From assembly GCA_021297795.1 (NCBI GenBank), contig JAJTGL010000002.1:1-64000 (forward strand): a DNA stretch of 64,000 bases, written 5' to 3'. Position numbers and translations under genes: made by a program. The stretch is from Planctomycetaceae bacterium (lineage in GTDB: Bacteria; Planctomycetota; Phycisphaerae; Phycisphaerales; SM1A02). The notes beneath the pieces are model-generated. The model ran no database searches, was not told where the DNA came from, and was given only the letters and a program-made list of their open reading frames with translations. Each line of letters starts with the position of its first letter. Position 1 is the stretch's first letter. Positions 19,068 through 31,423 of the stretch are shown piece by piece.

Positions 19068-20099
19068 TCACGCGGGCGCAAGCCGCGGATCGAAGATCCA
19101 CGGGCGCTGCGACAGGCGGTCGTCCTTCGGCACGAGTCGATCGCGGATCGCCGCGCGCAGTTCGGCGATGCCCTCGCCGGTGACGGCGCTCACGGCAAGA
19201 TCCGCGCCGGCGCAGGCCGCGGCGCGCGCATCCGCAGGCACGCGGTCGATCTGGGCCAGCACGCGCAGGTCGGGGACGCGACCGATGTCGCTCCACGGAA
19301 TGCCCGGTGCGGCAAGGGCCACGACGAAATCGGCGTCGGCGACCAGTCCGCGCGCGAGTTCGATGGCCGAGGCCTCGACCTCGTCGCCCGTCGCGCGCAT
19401 GCCGGGGAGATCGAACCACTCGACGACGAGCCCCGCGAGATCGATGCGCGCGCTAACCGCGTCGCGCGTGGTGCCCGCCTCCGGGCTCACAATCGAGGCC
19501 TCGCGGCCGAGGAGCGCGTTCGAAAGCGTGCTCTTCCCGCTGTTGGGAAGCCCGACGATCGCGACGCGCGCCGGATCGACGAGGCGCATCAGTCGCGCGG
19601 AGCGCGCGTGGTCGTCGGCCGTGACCGGTGCGGATCCGTGCGCGGCCCAGCGCTCGCGCTGGGCGAGGAGGAGTTGCACCGCAAGCGGGCTCGCCGCGCG
19701 TGCCATCGTGGCCAGCGCGAGCGCCTCCACGCGATCCTCCGCCTCGGGGAAGATCTCCATCGGGTCGAGTTCGGCGCGCGCGGCGAGCGGGTCGTCGATC
19801 CAATGCGCGCCGTGCGCCGAGAGCCACTCCGCCAGACGCTCGACGATGCGCGTGCCGCCGTGCGGCATCAGCTGCGCGCGCTCGGGCGCGAGGCGCGCGA
19901 CCAGTCCTTCATCGATCGATTCGAACTTCCGCAGTCGCAGGCCGCCGACCTCGACGTCGCGGCCGCAGAGCGCGGTGAGGCACGACGAGACATCGCCGAC
20001 GATCTCGATCATCGCGACCGCGCCGGCGCCATGCGGCGTCGCGCGGTAGCAGGCCACCTCGAGCGGTGCGGTGGAGTTGTCCGGAGCGGCTCCGGTCAT
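19068..20099 (-). CDS. Shortened MnmE/TrmE-like GTPase
   Basis: N-domain ATPHGAGAVAMIEI...; P-loop GLPNSGKS, TTRDAV, DLPGM; lacks C-terminal Cys motif of MnmE and a clear NKxD. Confidence 0.75.
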   Translation of the reverse strand: MTGAAPDNSTAPLEVACYRATPHGAGAVAMIEIVGDVSSCLTALCGRDVEVGGLRLRKFESIDEGLVARLAPERAQLMPHGGTRIVERLAEWLSAHGAHWIDDPLAARAELDPMEIFPEAEDRVEALALATMARAASPLAVQLLLAQRERWAAHGSAPVTADDHARSARLMRLVDPARVAIVGLPNSGKSTLSNALLGREASIVSPEAGTTRDAVSARIDLAGLVVEWFDLPGMRATGDEVEASAIELARGLVADADFVVALAAPGIPWSDIGRVPDLRVLAQIDRVPADARAAACAGADLAVSAVTGEGIAELRAAIRDRLVPKDDRLSQRPWIFDPRLAPA

Positions 20100-20167
20100 G
20101 TCGGATGAGATCGACGGATTCGCCTCGAAACGCGAGGAAATCGCTCAAGTCCGGCTCGGTTCGCGGG

Positions 20168-21175
20168 TCAGAGTCCCGCGTCTTCCCCATCGTCGTCGGC
20201 AGAGGCTGCGCGTCCTCGCGCGTGGTCATGGTCGCAGCCGCAGCCGTCGTGATGCTCGTGCCCGTGCTCGTGCGCATGACCGCGGAGAGGGGTCGCGTCA
20301 TCGGCATCGAGTTCGCTCTGTGCGGGCAGGAGCGAGAATCCCGCGCGTGCACCGCCGCCAGCGCCATGCTGGTTCTCCGGCGCATCGGGTTCCAGCGCGT
20401 GGCGCGCGGCGATCGCAACGCCTCGGAGAACGAGATCCGGCACGATCTGCGTGACGAGTTCGTCGTCCGAGAAGAGACTCGCCGCGTCGCCGCCGGTCGC
20501 GATCACGACGGGGAATGCGCCGTAGGCCTCGGCGTACTTCTCGACCAGTCTCCAGACGAGTCCGCGCGCGCCGTGGTAGACGCCGCGGAGCATCGCCTCG
20601 CGCGTGTCGGCTCCCCACGCGGTGCCCGACGGTGGTTCGAACGCACCGTCGAAGCCGATCGCCGGAAGCGCGGCGGTCTGCTCGTGCAGCGCGCGAAGCT
20701 GCATGCGCAGCCCGGGCGCGATCGCACCGCCGTGGAAGACGCCCTCGCCGTCGACGAAGTCGACCGTGATGCAGGTACCCGCATCGATCACGACGCAGGC
20801 CTGCCGCAGCTTGTCCCACGCCGCGGCCGCGTTGAGCAGCCGGTCGATGCCGGGCTTCGCGCCTGGCGCGAGGCAGGTGCCGATCGGCACGGGCATGTCG
20901 GTCGGAATCTCGTAGACGTCGCACGCGAGCTGGTCGCGCAGCGCGCCGACGAGCGTGGTCGAGATCTTCGGGTTGACGCTCGCGACCACGACCGACGCAT
21001 CGGCTTCGGCGCCGATCGATTCGTACATCGCCGCGGCCTTCTCCACGGCCGATGCGACGTCGTCCTTCGGGAGGAAGACCACGTCCTCGGGATCTGCGTC
21101 GCGGAAGATCGCGAGCTTGATCCGCGTGTTGCCGACCTGGATCGCGAGCGTGGGGGGTTGATGCGGCTTCTGCAT
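20168..21175 (-). CDS. coaX: Type III pantothenate kinase with His/Cys-rich C-terminal extension
   Basis: AIQVGNTRIKLAIF, DAGTCITVDFVD, GGAIAPGLRMQ, ATGGDA; tail RGHAHEHGHEHHDGCGCDHDHARGRA. Confidence 0.9.
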   Translation of the reverse strand: MQKPHQPPTLAIQVGNTRIKLAIFRDADPEDVVFLPKDDVASAVEKAAAMYESIGAEADASVVVASVNPKISTTLVGALRDQLACDVYEIPTDMPVPIGTCLAPGAKPGIDRLLNAAAAWDKLRQACVVIDAGTCITVDFVDGEGVFHGGAIAPGLRMQLRALHEQTAALPAIGFDGAFEPPSGTAWGADTREAMLRGVYHGARGLVWRLVEKYAEAYGAFPVVIATGGDAASLFSDDELVTQIVPDLVLRGVAIAARHALEPDAPENQHGAGGGARAGFSLLPAQSELDADDATPLRGHAHEHGHEHHDGCGCDHDHARGRAASADDDGEDAGL

Positions 21176-21216
21176 GGAGGTTCCGTGATGGTTTGTTCGG
21201 CGATGTCCGGTGATGT

Positions 21217-22110
21217 TCAGCGGCGCGCGGCGAGTTCCGCGGGGCTTCCGCTTGCGCCGCGGGCAATCCCGTCGCCGATCGCAAGGCGCATCGCGTCGAA
21301 GAGCTTGCGTGTGACGGGGCCGGCGATGCCGTCGCCCACGGGGCGACCGTCGAGCCGGACTACCGCGCTCGCGAGGCGGCGACTCGACGTGATCATCAGT
21401 TCGTCCGCCTGCGCGAGTTCCTCGAGCCGCACGCGGCGCACTTCGGTCGGGATGCCGCACGCGGCGGCCGCCGCGAGGAGATCGGCCCGGGCGGTGCCGT
21501 GGAGAATCGGGGGTTCTTCCGCGATCGGGGTCGTCACCATCGCGCCGTTCCGGACGAGCGCGACGTTCGAGTACGCGCCCTCGCCGACGAAGCCGTCGCG
21601 ATGGAGGATCGCCTCGTTCGCGCCATGCGCGTCGGCCTCGAGGAGGTGCAGGATGTTGCCCATCAGCGAGATGGTCTTGATCTCGCACAGTTTCCAGCGG
21701 AGATCCTCGGCCGTGACGGCGGCGATCTCGCCGGGCGCGACGAGCGAAGAGAGGGGCTCGCCGGGCGTGGCGATCACGACCACGGTCGGTGTGAGGCGCT
21801 CGGTCGGCACGTGTGCGCGCGTGCGGCCCGCGCCGCGCGTCACCTGCGCGTAGACGACCGCGTCGCGGAGATCGTTCGCGGCGATCGTCTCGCGGCAGAG
21901 CGCCGGCAGCGTGGTGGCGTCGAAGCCGTCGATCCTTGCGAGCGCGAGGCTGCGCGCCAGCCGGCGCGCGTGGGCGTCCTCGCCCACGCCGTAGCCATCG
22001 AAGTAGCGGATCAGCTCGTAGACGCCGTCGCCGAAGAGAAACCCGCGGTCCAACACGCTGATGTGCGCGTCGCGTTCATCGACGAGGCAGCCGTTGAGGT
22101 GGATCTTCAC
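21217..22110 (-). CDS. Class IV aminotransferase (D-amino acid / branched-chain aminotransferase-like)
   Basis: KIHLNGCLVDERDAHISVLDRGFLFGDGVYELIRYF; GTG start inferred. Confidence 0.88.
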   Translation of the reverse strand: MKIHLNGCLVDERDAHISVLDRGFLFGDGVYELIRYFDGYGVGEDAHARRLARSLALARIDGFDATTLPALCRETIAANDLRDAVVYAQVTRGAGRTRAHVPTERLTPTVVVIATPGEPLSSLVAPGEIAAVTAEDLRWKLCEIKTISLMGNILHLLEADAHGANEAILHRDGFVGEGAYSNVALVRNGAMVTTPIAEEPPILHGTARADLLAAAAACGIPTEVRRVRLEELAQADELMITSSRRLASAVVRLDGRPVGDGIAGPVTRKLFDAMRLAIGDGIARGASGSPAELAARR

Positions 22111-22213
22111 GGGCGTGGCGCGAGTGGCTGGAGGGGGGCGTTGCGGCGGCCTCGGCCGCCCGCAGCGCATCGCGCGCCGCGCAGGCGCGCAGTCTACCAA
22201 CCTTTCGGCTCGC

Positions 22214-25390
<3,177 letters not shown>

Positions 25391-25490
25391 ACCCGGGCGG
25401 ATGATCCGGTCGAGACGAGCCGCCGGTCAGGCGCCGGATGCCCGGTGGTCGCGCGGGTTCCGGCGACTCGGACTCGGTTAGCATGGCCGC

Positions 25491-27599
25491 ATGCTGACCG
25501 CCGTCGCGACGCTCCTTGGCCTGACGCTCGGGTTTCTCCCTCCGCCTCCCGCCGACCTCGAGCAGGGCTACACGTTCCGCATCTACGAGATCGGGCGCGA
25601 GCTCGACCGCGTGGCCCGTGTGGCCGAGGATGCGACGCCCAACATCGACCGCCTCGAGGATCGCATCGACTTCAAGGACATCGAGTCGCTGGTGCCGCAG
25701 GGCATCCGTCGCGATCAGATCGCCATCGAGGCGATCGGCTACCTCGAGATCACCGAGCCGGGCAACTACACCTTCGAGTTGCGCTGCGACGACGGCGGCG
25801 TACTTGAGATCGACGGTACACGCGTGATCGTGCACGACGGACTGCATCCGCCTGACCCGAAGGAAGGGCAGATCGAACTCGACAAGGGGCTGCATCCCTT
25901 CCGGATCGATCTGTTCCAGAACGGCGGGGGCGCCGCGCTCATCCTCAACTGGAGGAAGCCGGGCAGCGGTCGCTCCGAGGTCGTTCCCGCCGAGGCCTTC
26001 CGCACCGAGAAGGGCGTCACGCGCGTGGTCGCGCCGGGATCGAAGGTCTACAAGGACGGCCGTGAGAACCAGCGCCCGGGCGACGGACTGCCGATCGAGG
26101 CCGTCTATCCGCGCTTCTCCGTCGAGCCGCTGCGACCGAAGGACTTCCGTCCGAAGGCGGGCGGCATGGCGTTCCTTCCGGATGGTCGGCTCGTCGTCAG
26201 CGACTTCGAGCCGGTCAACAACGGCGTCCTGCGCACCGAGACGAACGGCACGCTCTTCATCCTTTCCGGCGTGATCAACGGCACGCCCGAGACCATCAAG
26301 GTCGAGAAGCTGCCCGGCGGCTACCACGATCCCTGCGGCGTCGTCTGCGTCGACGGCGACATCTACGTCTCGCATCGCCCCGGCATCGACCGGCTGCGCG
26401 ACCTCGACAAGGACGGCGTCTTCGAGACCCACGAGGAGTGGGCACGCCCGTGGGTCGGCGACAACTACCACCACTTCTCCTTCGGGCTCAAGGAGAAGGA
26501 CCGCTGGATCTACGGCTCGCTCTCGACCTCGATCTACTTCGGCAACACCATCCAGACCGATGGCGTCGAGGGCGAACTCGTCGGTCTGAACGGCCCGAAC
26601 CCGCCGAACCGCGGCACGCTCTACCGGATCAACGTCGACACGAAGGAGATCGAGTTCCTCGCGGGCGGGTTCCGGACGCCGAACGGCGTCGAGGTCACGC
26701 CGTCCGGCGATGTCTTCGTCACCGACAACCAGGGCGCGTGGATGCCGGCGAGCAAGCTGAACCATGTGAAGCGGGGCCGTTTCTACGGCCACTACAACGG
26801 GCGGCAGAAGTCGCGCGTCTACCCCGAGGGTGGACATGCGAGCCTCTTCAGCGAGAACCCACCGTCGTCGCCGGCGGTCTGGCTTCCACAGAACGAGATC
26901 GCGAACTCGCCGACGACGCCACTCGTGATCCGCGACGGGCGGTTCGAGGGGCAGCTCTGGCTCGGCGAACTGACGCTCGGTGGCATCAACCGCGTCTCGC
27001 TCGAGGAGGTCGCCGGCGAACTGCAGGGTTGCGCCTACCGCGCCGGCAACGGCCTCGAGGGCGGCGTGCAGCGACTCGTCGACGGGCCCGACGGCAACCT
27101 CTATGCATGCTCGATCGGCTCCGGTGGCAACTGGAACTGGCGCGACACGCGCTTCGGCCTCCAGCGTCTGCGCGCGACCGGTGCGGAGGTGTTCGAGATC
27201 GCGCTCGTCCGCGCCACTCCGGATGGCCTCGAGGTCGTGTTCACCGAGCCGGTGCGTGGCGGCGGCGCGGGAGCGGACTCGTGGCTGCGCGACCCGGGCA
27301 ACTTCACGCTCCGTCAGTGGCGCTACGAGGCGACGGCGAACTACGGCGGACCGAAGATCGACGAGGAGGAGGTCGCGATCGTCGAGGCGGTTCCATCGAA
27401 GCGCGGCGACGCCGTGCTCCTGCGCGCTCCCGGCATCAAGGCGGGGCGCGTCGTCCACCTGCGCACGAAGCCGGACGCGGAGTCGGGCCGCGAGATCTGG
27501 TCGACCGAGGCCTGGTACACGATGAACGCGAAGCCGACCGCGGATGCCCCCGCGAAGGCCGCCGACCTGCTGACGCCATCCTCCGCACCGCCGCGATAG
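25491..27599 (+). CDS. Secreted PA14 plus beta-propeller protein (glucose/sorbosone dehydrogenase-like)
   Basis: PA14-like YLEITEPGNYTFELRCDDGGVLEIDGTRVI...HPFRIDLFQNGGGAALILNW; propeller-like GGMAFLPDGRLVVSD, FRTPNGVEVTPSGDVFVTDNQGAWMPASKLNHV. Confidence 0.8.
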   Translation: MLTAVATLLGLTLGFLPPPPADLEQGYTFRIYEIGRELDRVARVAEDATPNIDRLEDRIDFKDIESLVPQGIRRDQIAIEAIGYLEITEPGNYTFELRCDDGGVLEIDGTRVIVHDGLHPPDPKEGQIELDKGLHPFRIDLFQNGGGAALILNWRKPGSGRSEVVPAEAFRTEKGVTRVVAPGSKVYKDGRENQRPGDGLPIEAVYPRFSVEPLRPKDFRPKAGGMAFLPDGRLVVSDFEPVNNGVLRTETNGTLFILSGVINGTPETIKVEKLPGGYHDPCGVVCVDGDIYVSHRPGIDRLRDLDKDGVFETHEEWARPWVGDNYHHFSFGLKEKDRWIYGSLSTSIYFGNTIQTDGVEGELVGLNGPNPPNRGTLYRINVDTKEIEFLAGGFRTPNGVEVTPSGDVFVTDNQGAWMPASKLNHVKRGRFYGHYNGRQKSRVYPEGGHASLFSENPPSSPAVWLPQNEIANSPTTPLVIRDGRFEGQLWLGELTLGGINRVSLEEVAGELQGCAYRAGNGLEGGVQRLVDGPDGNLYACSIGSGGNWNWRDTRFGLQRLRATGAEVFEIALVRATPDGLEVVFTEPVRGGGAGADSWLRDPGNFTLRQWRYEATANYGGPKIDEEEVAIVEAVPSKRGDAVLLRAPGIKAGRVVHLRTKPDAESGREIWSTEAWYTMNAKPTADAPAKAADLLTPSSAPPR

Positions 27600-27684
27600 G
27601 CGCGTCTCTGGCCGCCCGATGACGCCTGATGACACCTGATGACGTCCGACGACATAGAGCATGCCTGCTCGCCGAGGAACCTCC

Positions 27685-27840
27685 ATGGACGCACTGATCT
27701 TCCTGCTCATCCTCGCCACGCTCGTCGCCATGTGGCGCGGCAAGCGTCGCCTCGCGGGCATGCTCTTCGCCGTCGCGCTCGTCGCGGTCGTCCTCCTCTT
27801 CCGGCATCACGCGACCGACACGCTGCCGATCAGCCTCTGA
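27685..27840 (+). CDS. 51-aa membrane protein, DUF5993-like (not in supplied ORF list)
   Basis: MDALIFLLILATLVAMWRGKRRLAGMLFAVALVAVVLLFRHHATDTLPISL*; immediately upstream of dsbB. Confidence 0.8.
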   Translation: MDALIFLLILATLVAMWRGKRRLAGMLFAVALVAVVLLFRHHATDTLPISL

Positions 27841-27855
27841 CGCGAGGGGACGACC

Positions 27856-28458
27856 ATGACGCTCTTCCGGCTCTGCATCGCCATCACCTGCATCCTCGCG
27901 ACCTGCGCGGTGCTTGTCGGCGCGCTGTGGGCGCAGTACGGGCTCGGCGAGTTTCCGTGCCCGCTCTGCATCATCCAGCGGATGGGCATGATGCTCGCGG
28001 CGCTCGGGCCGGCGTGGCTTCTCTGCCGCGCGGCGCGAGGTCCCGTCGACGCGCATGACTTCGCGCAGTGCTACGCGTGCAGCATCCTCGCGGCACTCGT
28101 CGGCGGTACGGTGTCGGGGCGGCAGGTGCTCATCCACATCGCACCGGGGGACCCGGGCTACGGCGCGCCGATTCTGGGGCTCCATCTCTACACCTGGGCG
28201 TTCATCGTCTTTGTGGTAGTCGTGGCGGTGAGCGCGGTGCAGATGCTCGTCCTGCCGAAGCGCGCCGAGTCGCATCGTGTTGGTGTCGGTGCGAGGCTTT
28301 CGGTCGCTCTCCTCGGCGCGATCATCGCGGTGAATGCGGTCGCCGTCTTCGTCGAGAGCGGCTTCCACTGGTTTCTCCCTGACAATCCGACGTCGAACCG
28401 CCTGATCGACGAACTGCGCGGCGCGCCGCCGACAACCGATGAAGCGAGCAACCCTTGA
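27856..28458 (+). CDS. dsbB: Disulfide bond formation protein B-like
   Basis: GEFPCPLCIIQRMGMML; four-TM pattern; second periplasmic Cys pair region QCYACS. Confidence 0.85.
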   Translation: MTLFRLCIAITCILATCAVLVGALWAQYGLGEFPCPLCIIQRMGMMLAALGPAWLLCRAARGPVDAHDFAQCYACSILAALVGGTVSGRQVLIHIAPGDPGYGAPILGLHLYTWAFIVFVVVVAVSAVQMLVLPKRAESHRVGVGARLSVALLGAIIAVNAVAVFVESGFHWFLPDNPTSNRLIDELRGAPPTTDEASNP

Positions 28459-28469
28459 ACAGTGCAAAC

Positions 28470-28961
28470 ATGATCAATACGAAGAAGGCTCCTCGCCGCG
28501 AACTCGCATTCCATTGCACCGGGTGCTTGAAGGAGGACCTCGCGAAGATCGAGGCGGCGCATCGTGCGGGAACGCTCGGAACGACGGGCAACTGGACGCC
28601 GGGTGAGAACCTCGATCACATCGCAGTGATGTGGGAGTTCGCGCTCGACGGCTTTCCGCCGGAGGCGAAGGTCGCGTTTCCGATCCGGCTCATCGCGCGG
28701 CTCATGAAGGGCTCCATGACGAGCGGCAAGACCCTGCCGGCCGGCTTCAAGATTCCGCAGAACGCCGCATACATGCTGCCGCGTCCGAAGTGCTCCTTCG
28801 AGGATGGACTCGGACGTCTCCGAAAGGTGCTCGATCGACTCGACCGTGGGGAGCAGATGACGCAGAAGAGCCCCGCGTTCGGAAGCATGACGCACGACGA
28901 GTGGATGCGGCTCCACCTCGGCCACGCGCAACTGCACCTCGGGTTCCTGCAGGTCGGTTGA
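28470..28961 (+). CDS. DUF1569 (DinB-like) family protein
   Basis: TTGNWTPGENLDHIAVMWEFALDGFP; MTHDEWMRLHLGHAQLHLGFL. Confidence 0.8.
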   Translation: MINTKKAPRRELAFHCTGCLKEDLAKIEAAHRAGTLGTTGNWTPGENLDHIAVMWEFALDGFPPEAKVAFPIRLIARLMKGSMTSGKTLPAGFKIPQNAAYMLPRPKCSFEDGLGRLRKVLDRLDRGEQMTQKSPAFGSMTHDEWMRLHLGHAQLHLGFLQVG

Positions 28962-28985
28962 CGGCGCGGAGAAGCGCTCCCCCGA

Positions 28986-29735
28986 TCACTTCGCCGACTT
29001 CGGCGACTTCGTGTGGTTCGGCGACTTCGTGGCGTTCGGCGACTTCGTGGCGTTCGGCGACTTCGTGGCGTTGAGCGACTTCGTGGGCTTCGGCTTCGAA
29101 GACCCGCTCGACTTGCGCCGGCCGCGCCTCGACTGCAGCGACTTCGTGCGCTGGTCGGGAATGATCGCGAGCATCATGCGCACGATCTCGCCGCCGTTCG
29201 GCTTGGCGTAGCGCGCCGCGAAGTCGCGCAGCTGGTTCTTGAGGGCGATGAGCTCCTCCATCCCCGCGCGATCGAGATGCATGATCTTTCCGAAGAGGTA
29301 GTGGACGTCGAGTCCCTCGAGCAGCGTCGAGCCGCCCTCCATCGCTCGGATCGATGCCTGATGCTCCCGTGCATGCAGGCGAAAGTACGCATCGCTCGCG
29401 CGAATCCACTCGCGCGCACGGTTGAACTCGTGCACGTCGTACGGAGGCACCTCCATCATCGGACCGCGGTCGTAGATCGCGACCGGTCTCCGTGCGCTCG
29501 GGCGGTGTCCCGCGACCACGAGAAACCCCGCGTCGACCATCGCCTGAAGGTGCGGATAGATGCTGGCGCGCGTGCGCCCCGTCGCCTCCGCGAAATCCTG
29601 CGCCGTCGCCGGACAGATCGAACCTGCAACCAGCTCAAGTTCGAAGCGGAGCGGCGAACTCATCGCACGCCACTGCGCGTTGCCCCAGGCGGCCAATGGC
29701 ATATCGGAAGGGGTGGTTTGATCGGCTTTCCTCAT
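28986..29735 (-). CDS. Winged-helix transcriptional regulator (ArsR/PadR-like) with KSPNAT-repeat basic tail
   Basis: FAEATGRTRASIYPHLQAMVDAGFL HTH; C-terminus KSLNATKSPNATKSPNATKSPNATKSPNHTKSPKSAK. Confidence 0.75.
   Translation of the reverse strand: MRKADQTTPSDMPLAAWGNAQWRAMSSPLRFELELVAGSICPATAQDFAEATGRTRASIYPHLQAMVDAGFLVVAGHRPSARRPVAIYDRGPMMEVPPYDVHEFNRAREWIRASDAYFRLHAREHQASIRAMEGGSTLLEGLDVHYLFGKIMHLDRAGMEELIALKNQLRDFAARYAKPNGGEIVRMMLAIIPDQRTKSLQSRRGRRKSSGSSKPKPTKSLNATKSPNATKSPNATKSPNHTKSPKSAK
29002..29091. repeat. Five 18-bp tandem units encoding KSPNAT
   Basis: GGCGACTTCGTGGCGTTC units at 18-bp period. Confidence 0.95.
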
Positions 29736-29930
29736 GGCCCGTGGTCGAATCTAACGCACTCCCGCCGCGATGGGTGGCCTCGCGGACAATCTCGGGATTC
29801 TTCGCAAGGCGTCTTGGTTTCGGAATAAGCAAACGTGCGGGAAGGTCGCGTGGCGCATCTCCGCGCAGCACCTTTCCGAGCGCGTCGCGAACGCGATCGC
29901 CGGCACTGCCGCGCGCACGCGCGGGCGTGT

Positions 29931-31253
29931 TCAGAGGGATGGAGGAATCTCCGAGAGATCCCAACGCAGGAGGAGCGCCGACGGCATCGGCGGATACTCG
30001 AGCATCACGCGAAACAGCCGGAACTCACGAGCCTCGCGGCCGAGCGCAGTCATCGCATCACGGACGAGATCGCCGTATTTCGCGACTCGCGGGAGCTGCA
30101 GCGCGGACTCGAAGTCGTCGATGGCGACCGGATCGCATTGCATCGGAAGCTTGACGGCCTCGCGGAGTTCCTCCTCGAGCGGCAGCGGACCGGAGAGCGT
30201 GGCGTGCATCGACGCGCGGATCGAATCGAGTCCGTGGATCGAGCGGTGCACGAAGAGATCGCAGACGAGCGATTCGCAGGGGATGCTCACCGACGTGACG
30301 AGTTCGTTGACGAGGTCCGGTGGACGGCGCACGAGGTTGAACGCCTTCGGCGCGAGGGTTCCGAAGAAGAGATCGGCATCGCCGATCCGGCCGACCGGAC
30401 CGCCACCGAGTTCCACGGAGAGGCGTCCGTCCTTCGACGTCGAGGTCACCTCGCCGTGCGGCACCGACGTGTACTTGGCGAGCAGGAAGTTGTCCTCATC
30501 GCCCTCGGCGCCGGCGATCAGCGGCCTGCGGACGGAGTCGAGCGATCCGTTGCGCACGGCGCGGAACACCGGCAGCTTCGGCATCGGCCGCAGGCGGCGC
30601 AGTCCCGAGAGCCCCGCGATCAACGCGAGGTCGCCGAGCGTCGGATCTTCGGCCGTCGGCACCACGAAGTGCGCGACCACGCGGGCCGCCGCCTGCACGC
30701 CGAAGACGCCCGACGCGCCGCGAAACGCCATGCGCCGCGGCTGCTCGAGGTTGCCATCCGCCCGGAGCCCGTCGAGCGCGAACTCGAGCTCGGCCCGCGT
30801 GCCGAAGTGGCGCTCGACGACGTCGTCGAACTCCTTCGCGGCGTCGCGCAGCGCGTCGATGTGCCCGGCGGGGGCCTTCATCCGCTCGAATCCGCGCGCG
30901 AAGATGTCGATGCCCTCGGGACCCGGGACCATCGGGATCGCGTCCATGCAGTCCTCCGCGAGGAGGATGCGCGCGAACTTCCAGGTGAGGTTCTTGTTCA
31001 GCTTCAGCCGACGCGCCACGTCCTGCGGCTTGAGCGGATCGATGTCGACGTCCGCGGCAAGCGTCCGCACCGCCTTGCAGAGCGAGCGCAGCGCAGCCTG
31101 GCACTCGGCGCGGAACGGCGCGATGCCGTCGCCGGATCCAAGCGCCTGCGCGCGCGGCGTCGGACGCGCGACCGGCGCGGTGGCGCGCGTGGAGGCGCGT
31201 GCGTGGAGCCGCTTGCGCGACCCATCGGAGGATCGGGTTCCCATGCGCTTCAT
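29931..31253 (-). CDS. Conserved hypothetical protein with possible N-terminal HTH
   Basis: 440 aa ORF; PQDVARRLKLNKNLTWKFARILLAEDCM resembles an HTH; long uninterrupted coding frame divergent from 31528 gene. Confidence 0.65.
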   Translation of the reverse strand: MKRMGTRSSDGSRKRLHARASTRATAPVARPTPRAQALGSGDGIAPFRAECQAALRSLCKAVRTLAADVDIDPLKPQDVARRLKLNKNLTWKFARILLAEDCMDAIPMVPGPEGIDIFARGFERMKAPAGHIDALRDAAKEFDDVVERHFGTRAELEFALDGLRADGNLEQPRRMAFRGASGVFGVQAAARVVAHFVVPTAEDPTLGDLALIAGLSGLRRLRPMPKLPVFRAVRNGSLDSVRRPLIAGAEGDEDNFLLAKYTSVPHGEVTSTSKDGRLSVELGGGPVGRIGDADLFFGTLAPKAFNLVRRPPDLVNELVTSVSIPCESLVCDLFVHRSIHGLDSIRASMHATLSGPLPLEEELREAVKLPMQCDPVAIDDFESALQLPRVAKYGDLVRDAMTALGREAREFRLFRVMLEYPPMPSALLLRWDLSEIPPSL

Positions 31254-31308
31254 TCTTGCCGAAAGCCTTCGTGCCCGTGGAAACAGCCCGCGGGCCTCTC
31301 GCCGAGCA

Positions 31309-31359
31309 TACTGCGTACTTTTTCCCTAGGGAAGTTTGCAGGGAAGAAAATCCGCAGTA
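31309..31359. promoter_or_regulatory. Nested inverted repeats in divergent intergenic region
   Basis: TACTGCG...CGCAGTA flanking TTCCCTAGGGAA (31322-31333) and a further GGGAA half-site. Confidence 0.45.
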
Positions 31360-31423
31360 CGTTCTCGCCGTCGGGCGATCCGTCATGGGTCGCCATCGAT
31401 GCTCTCTGCCCAAGGGTGTCGGT

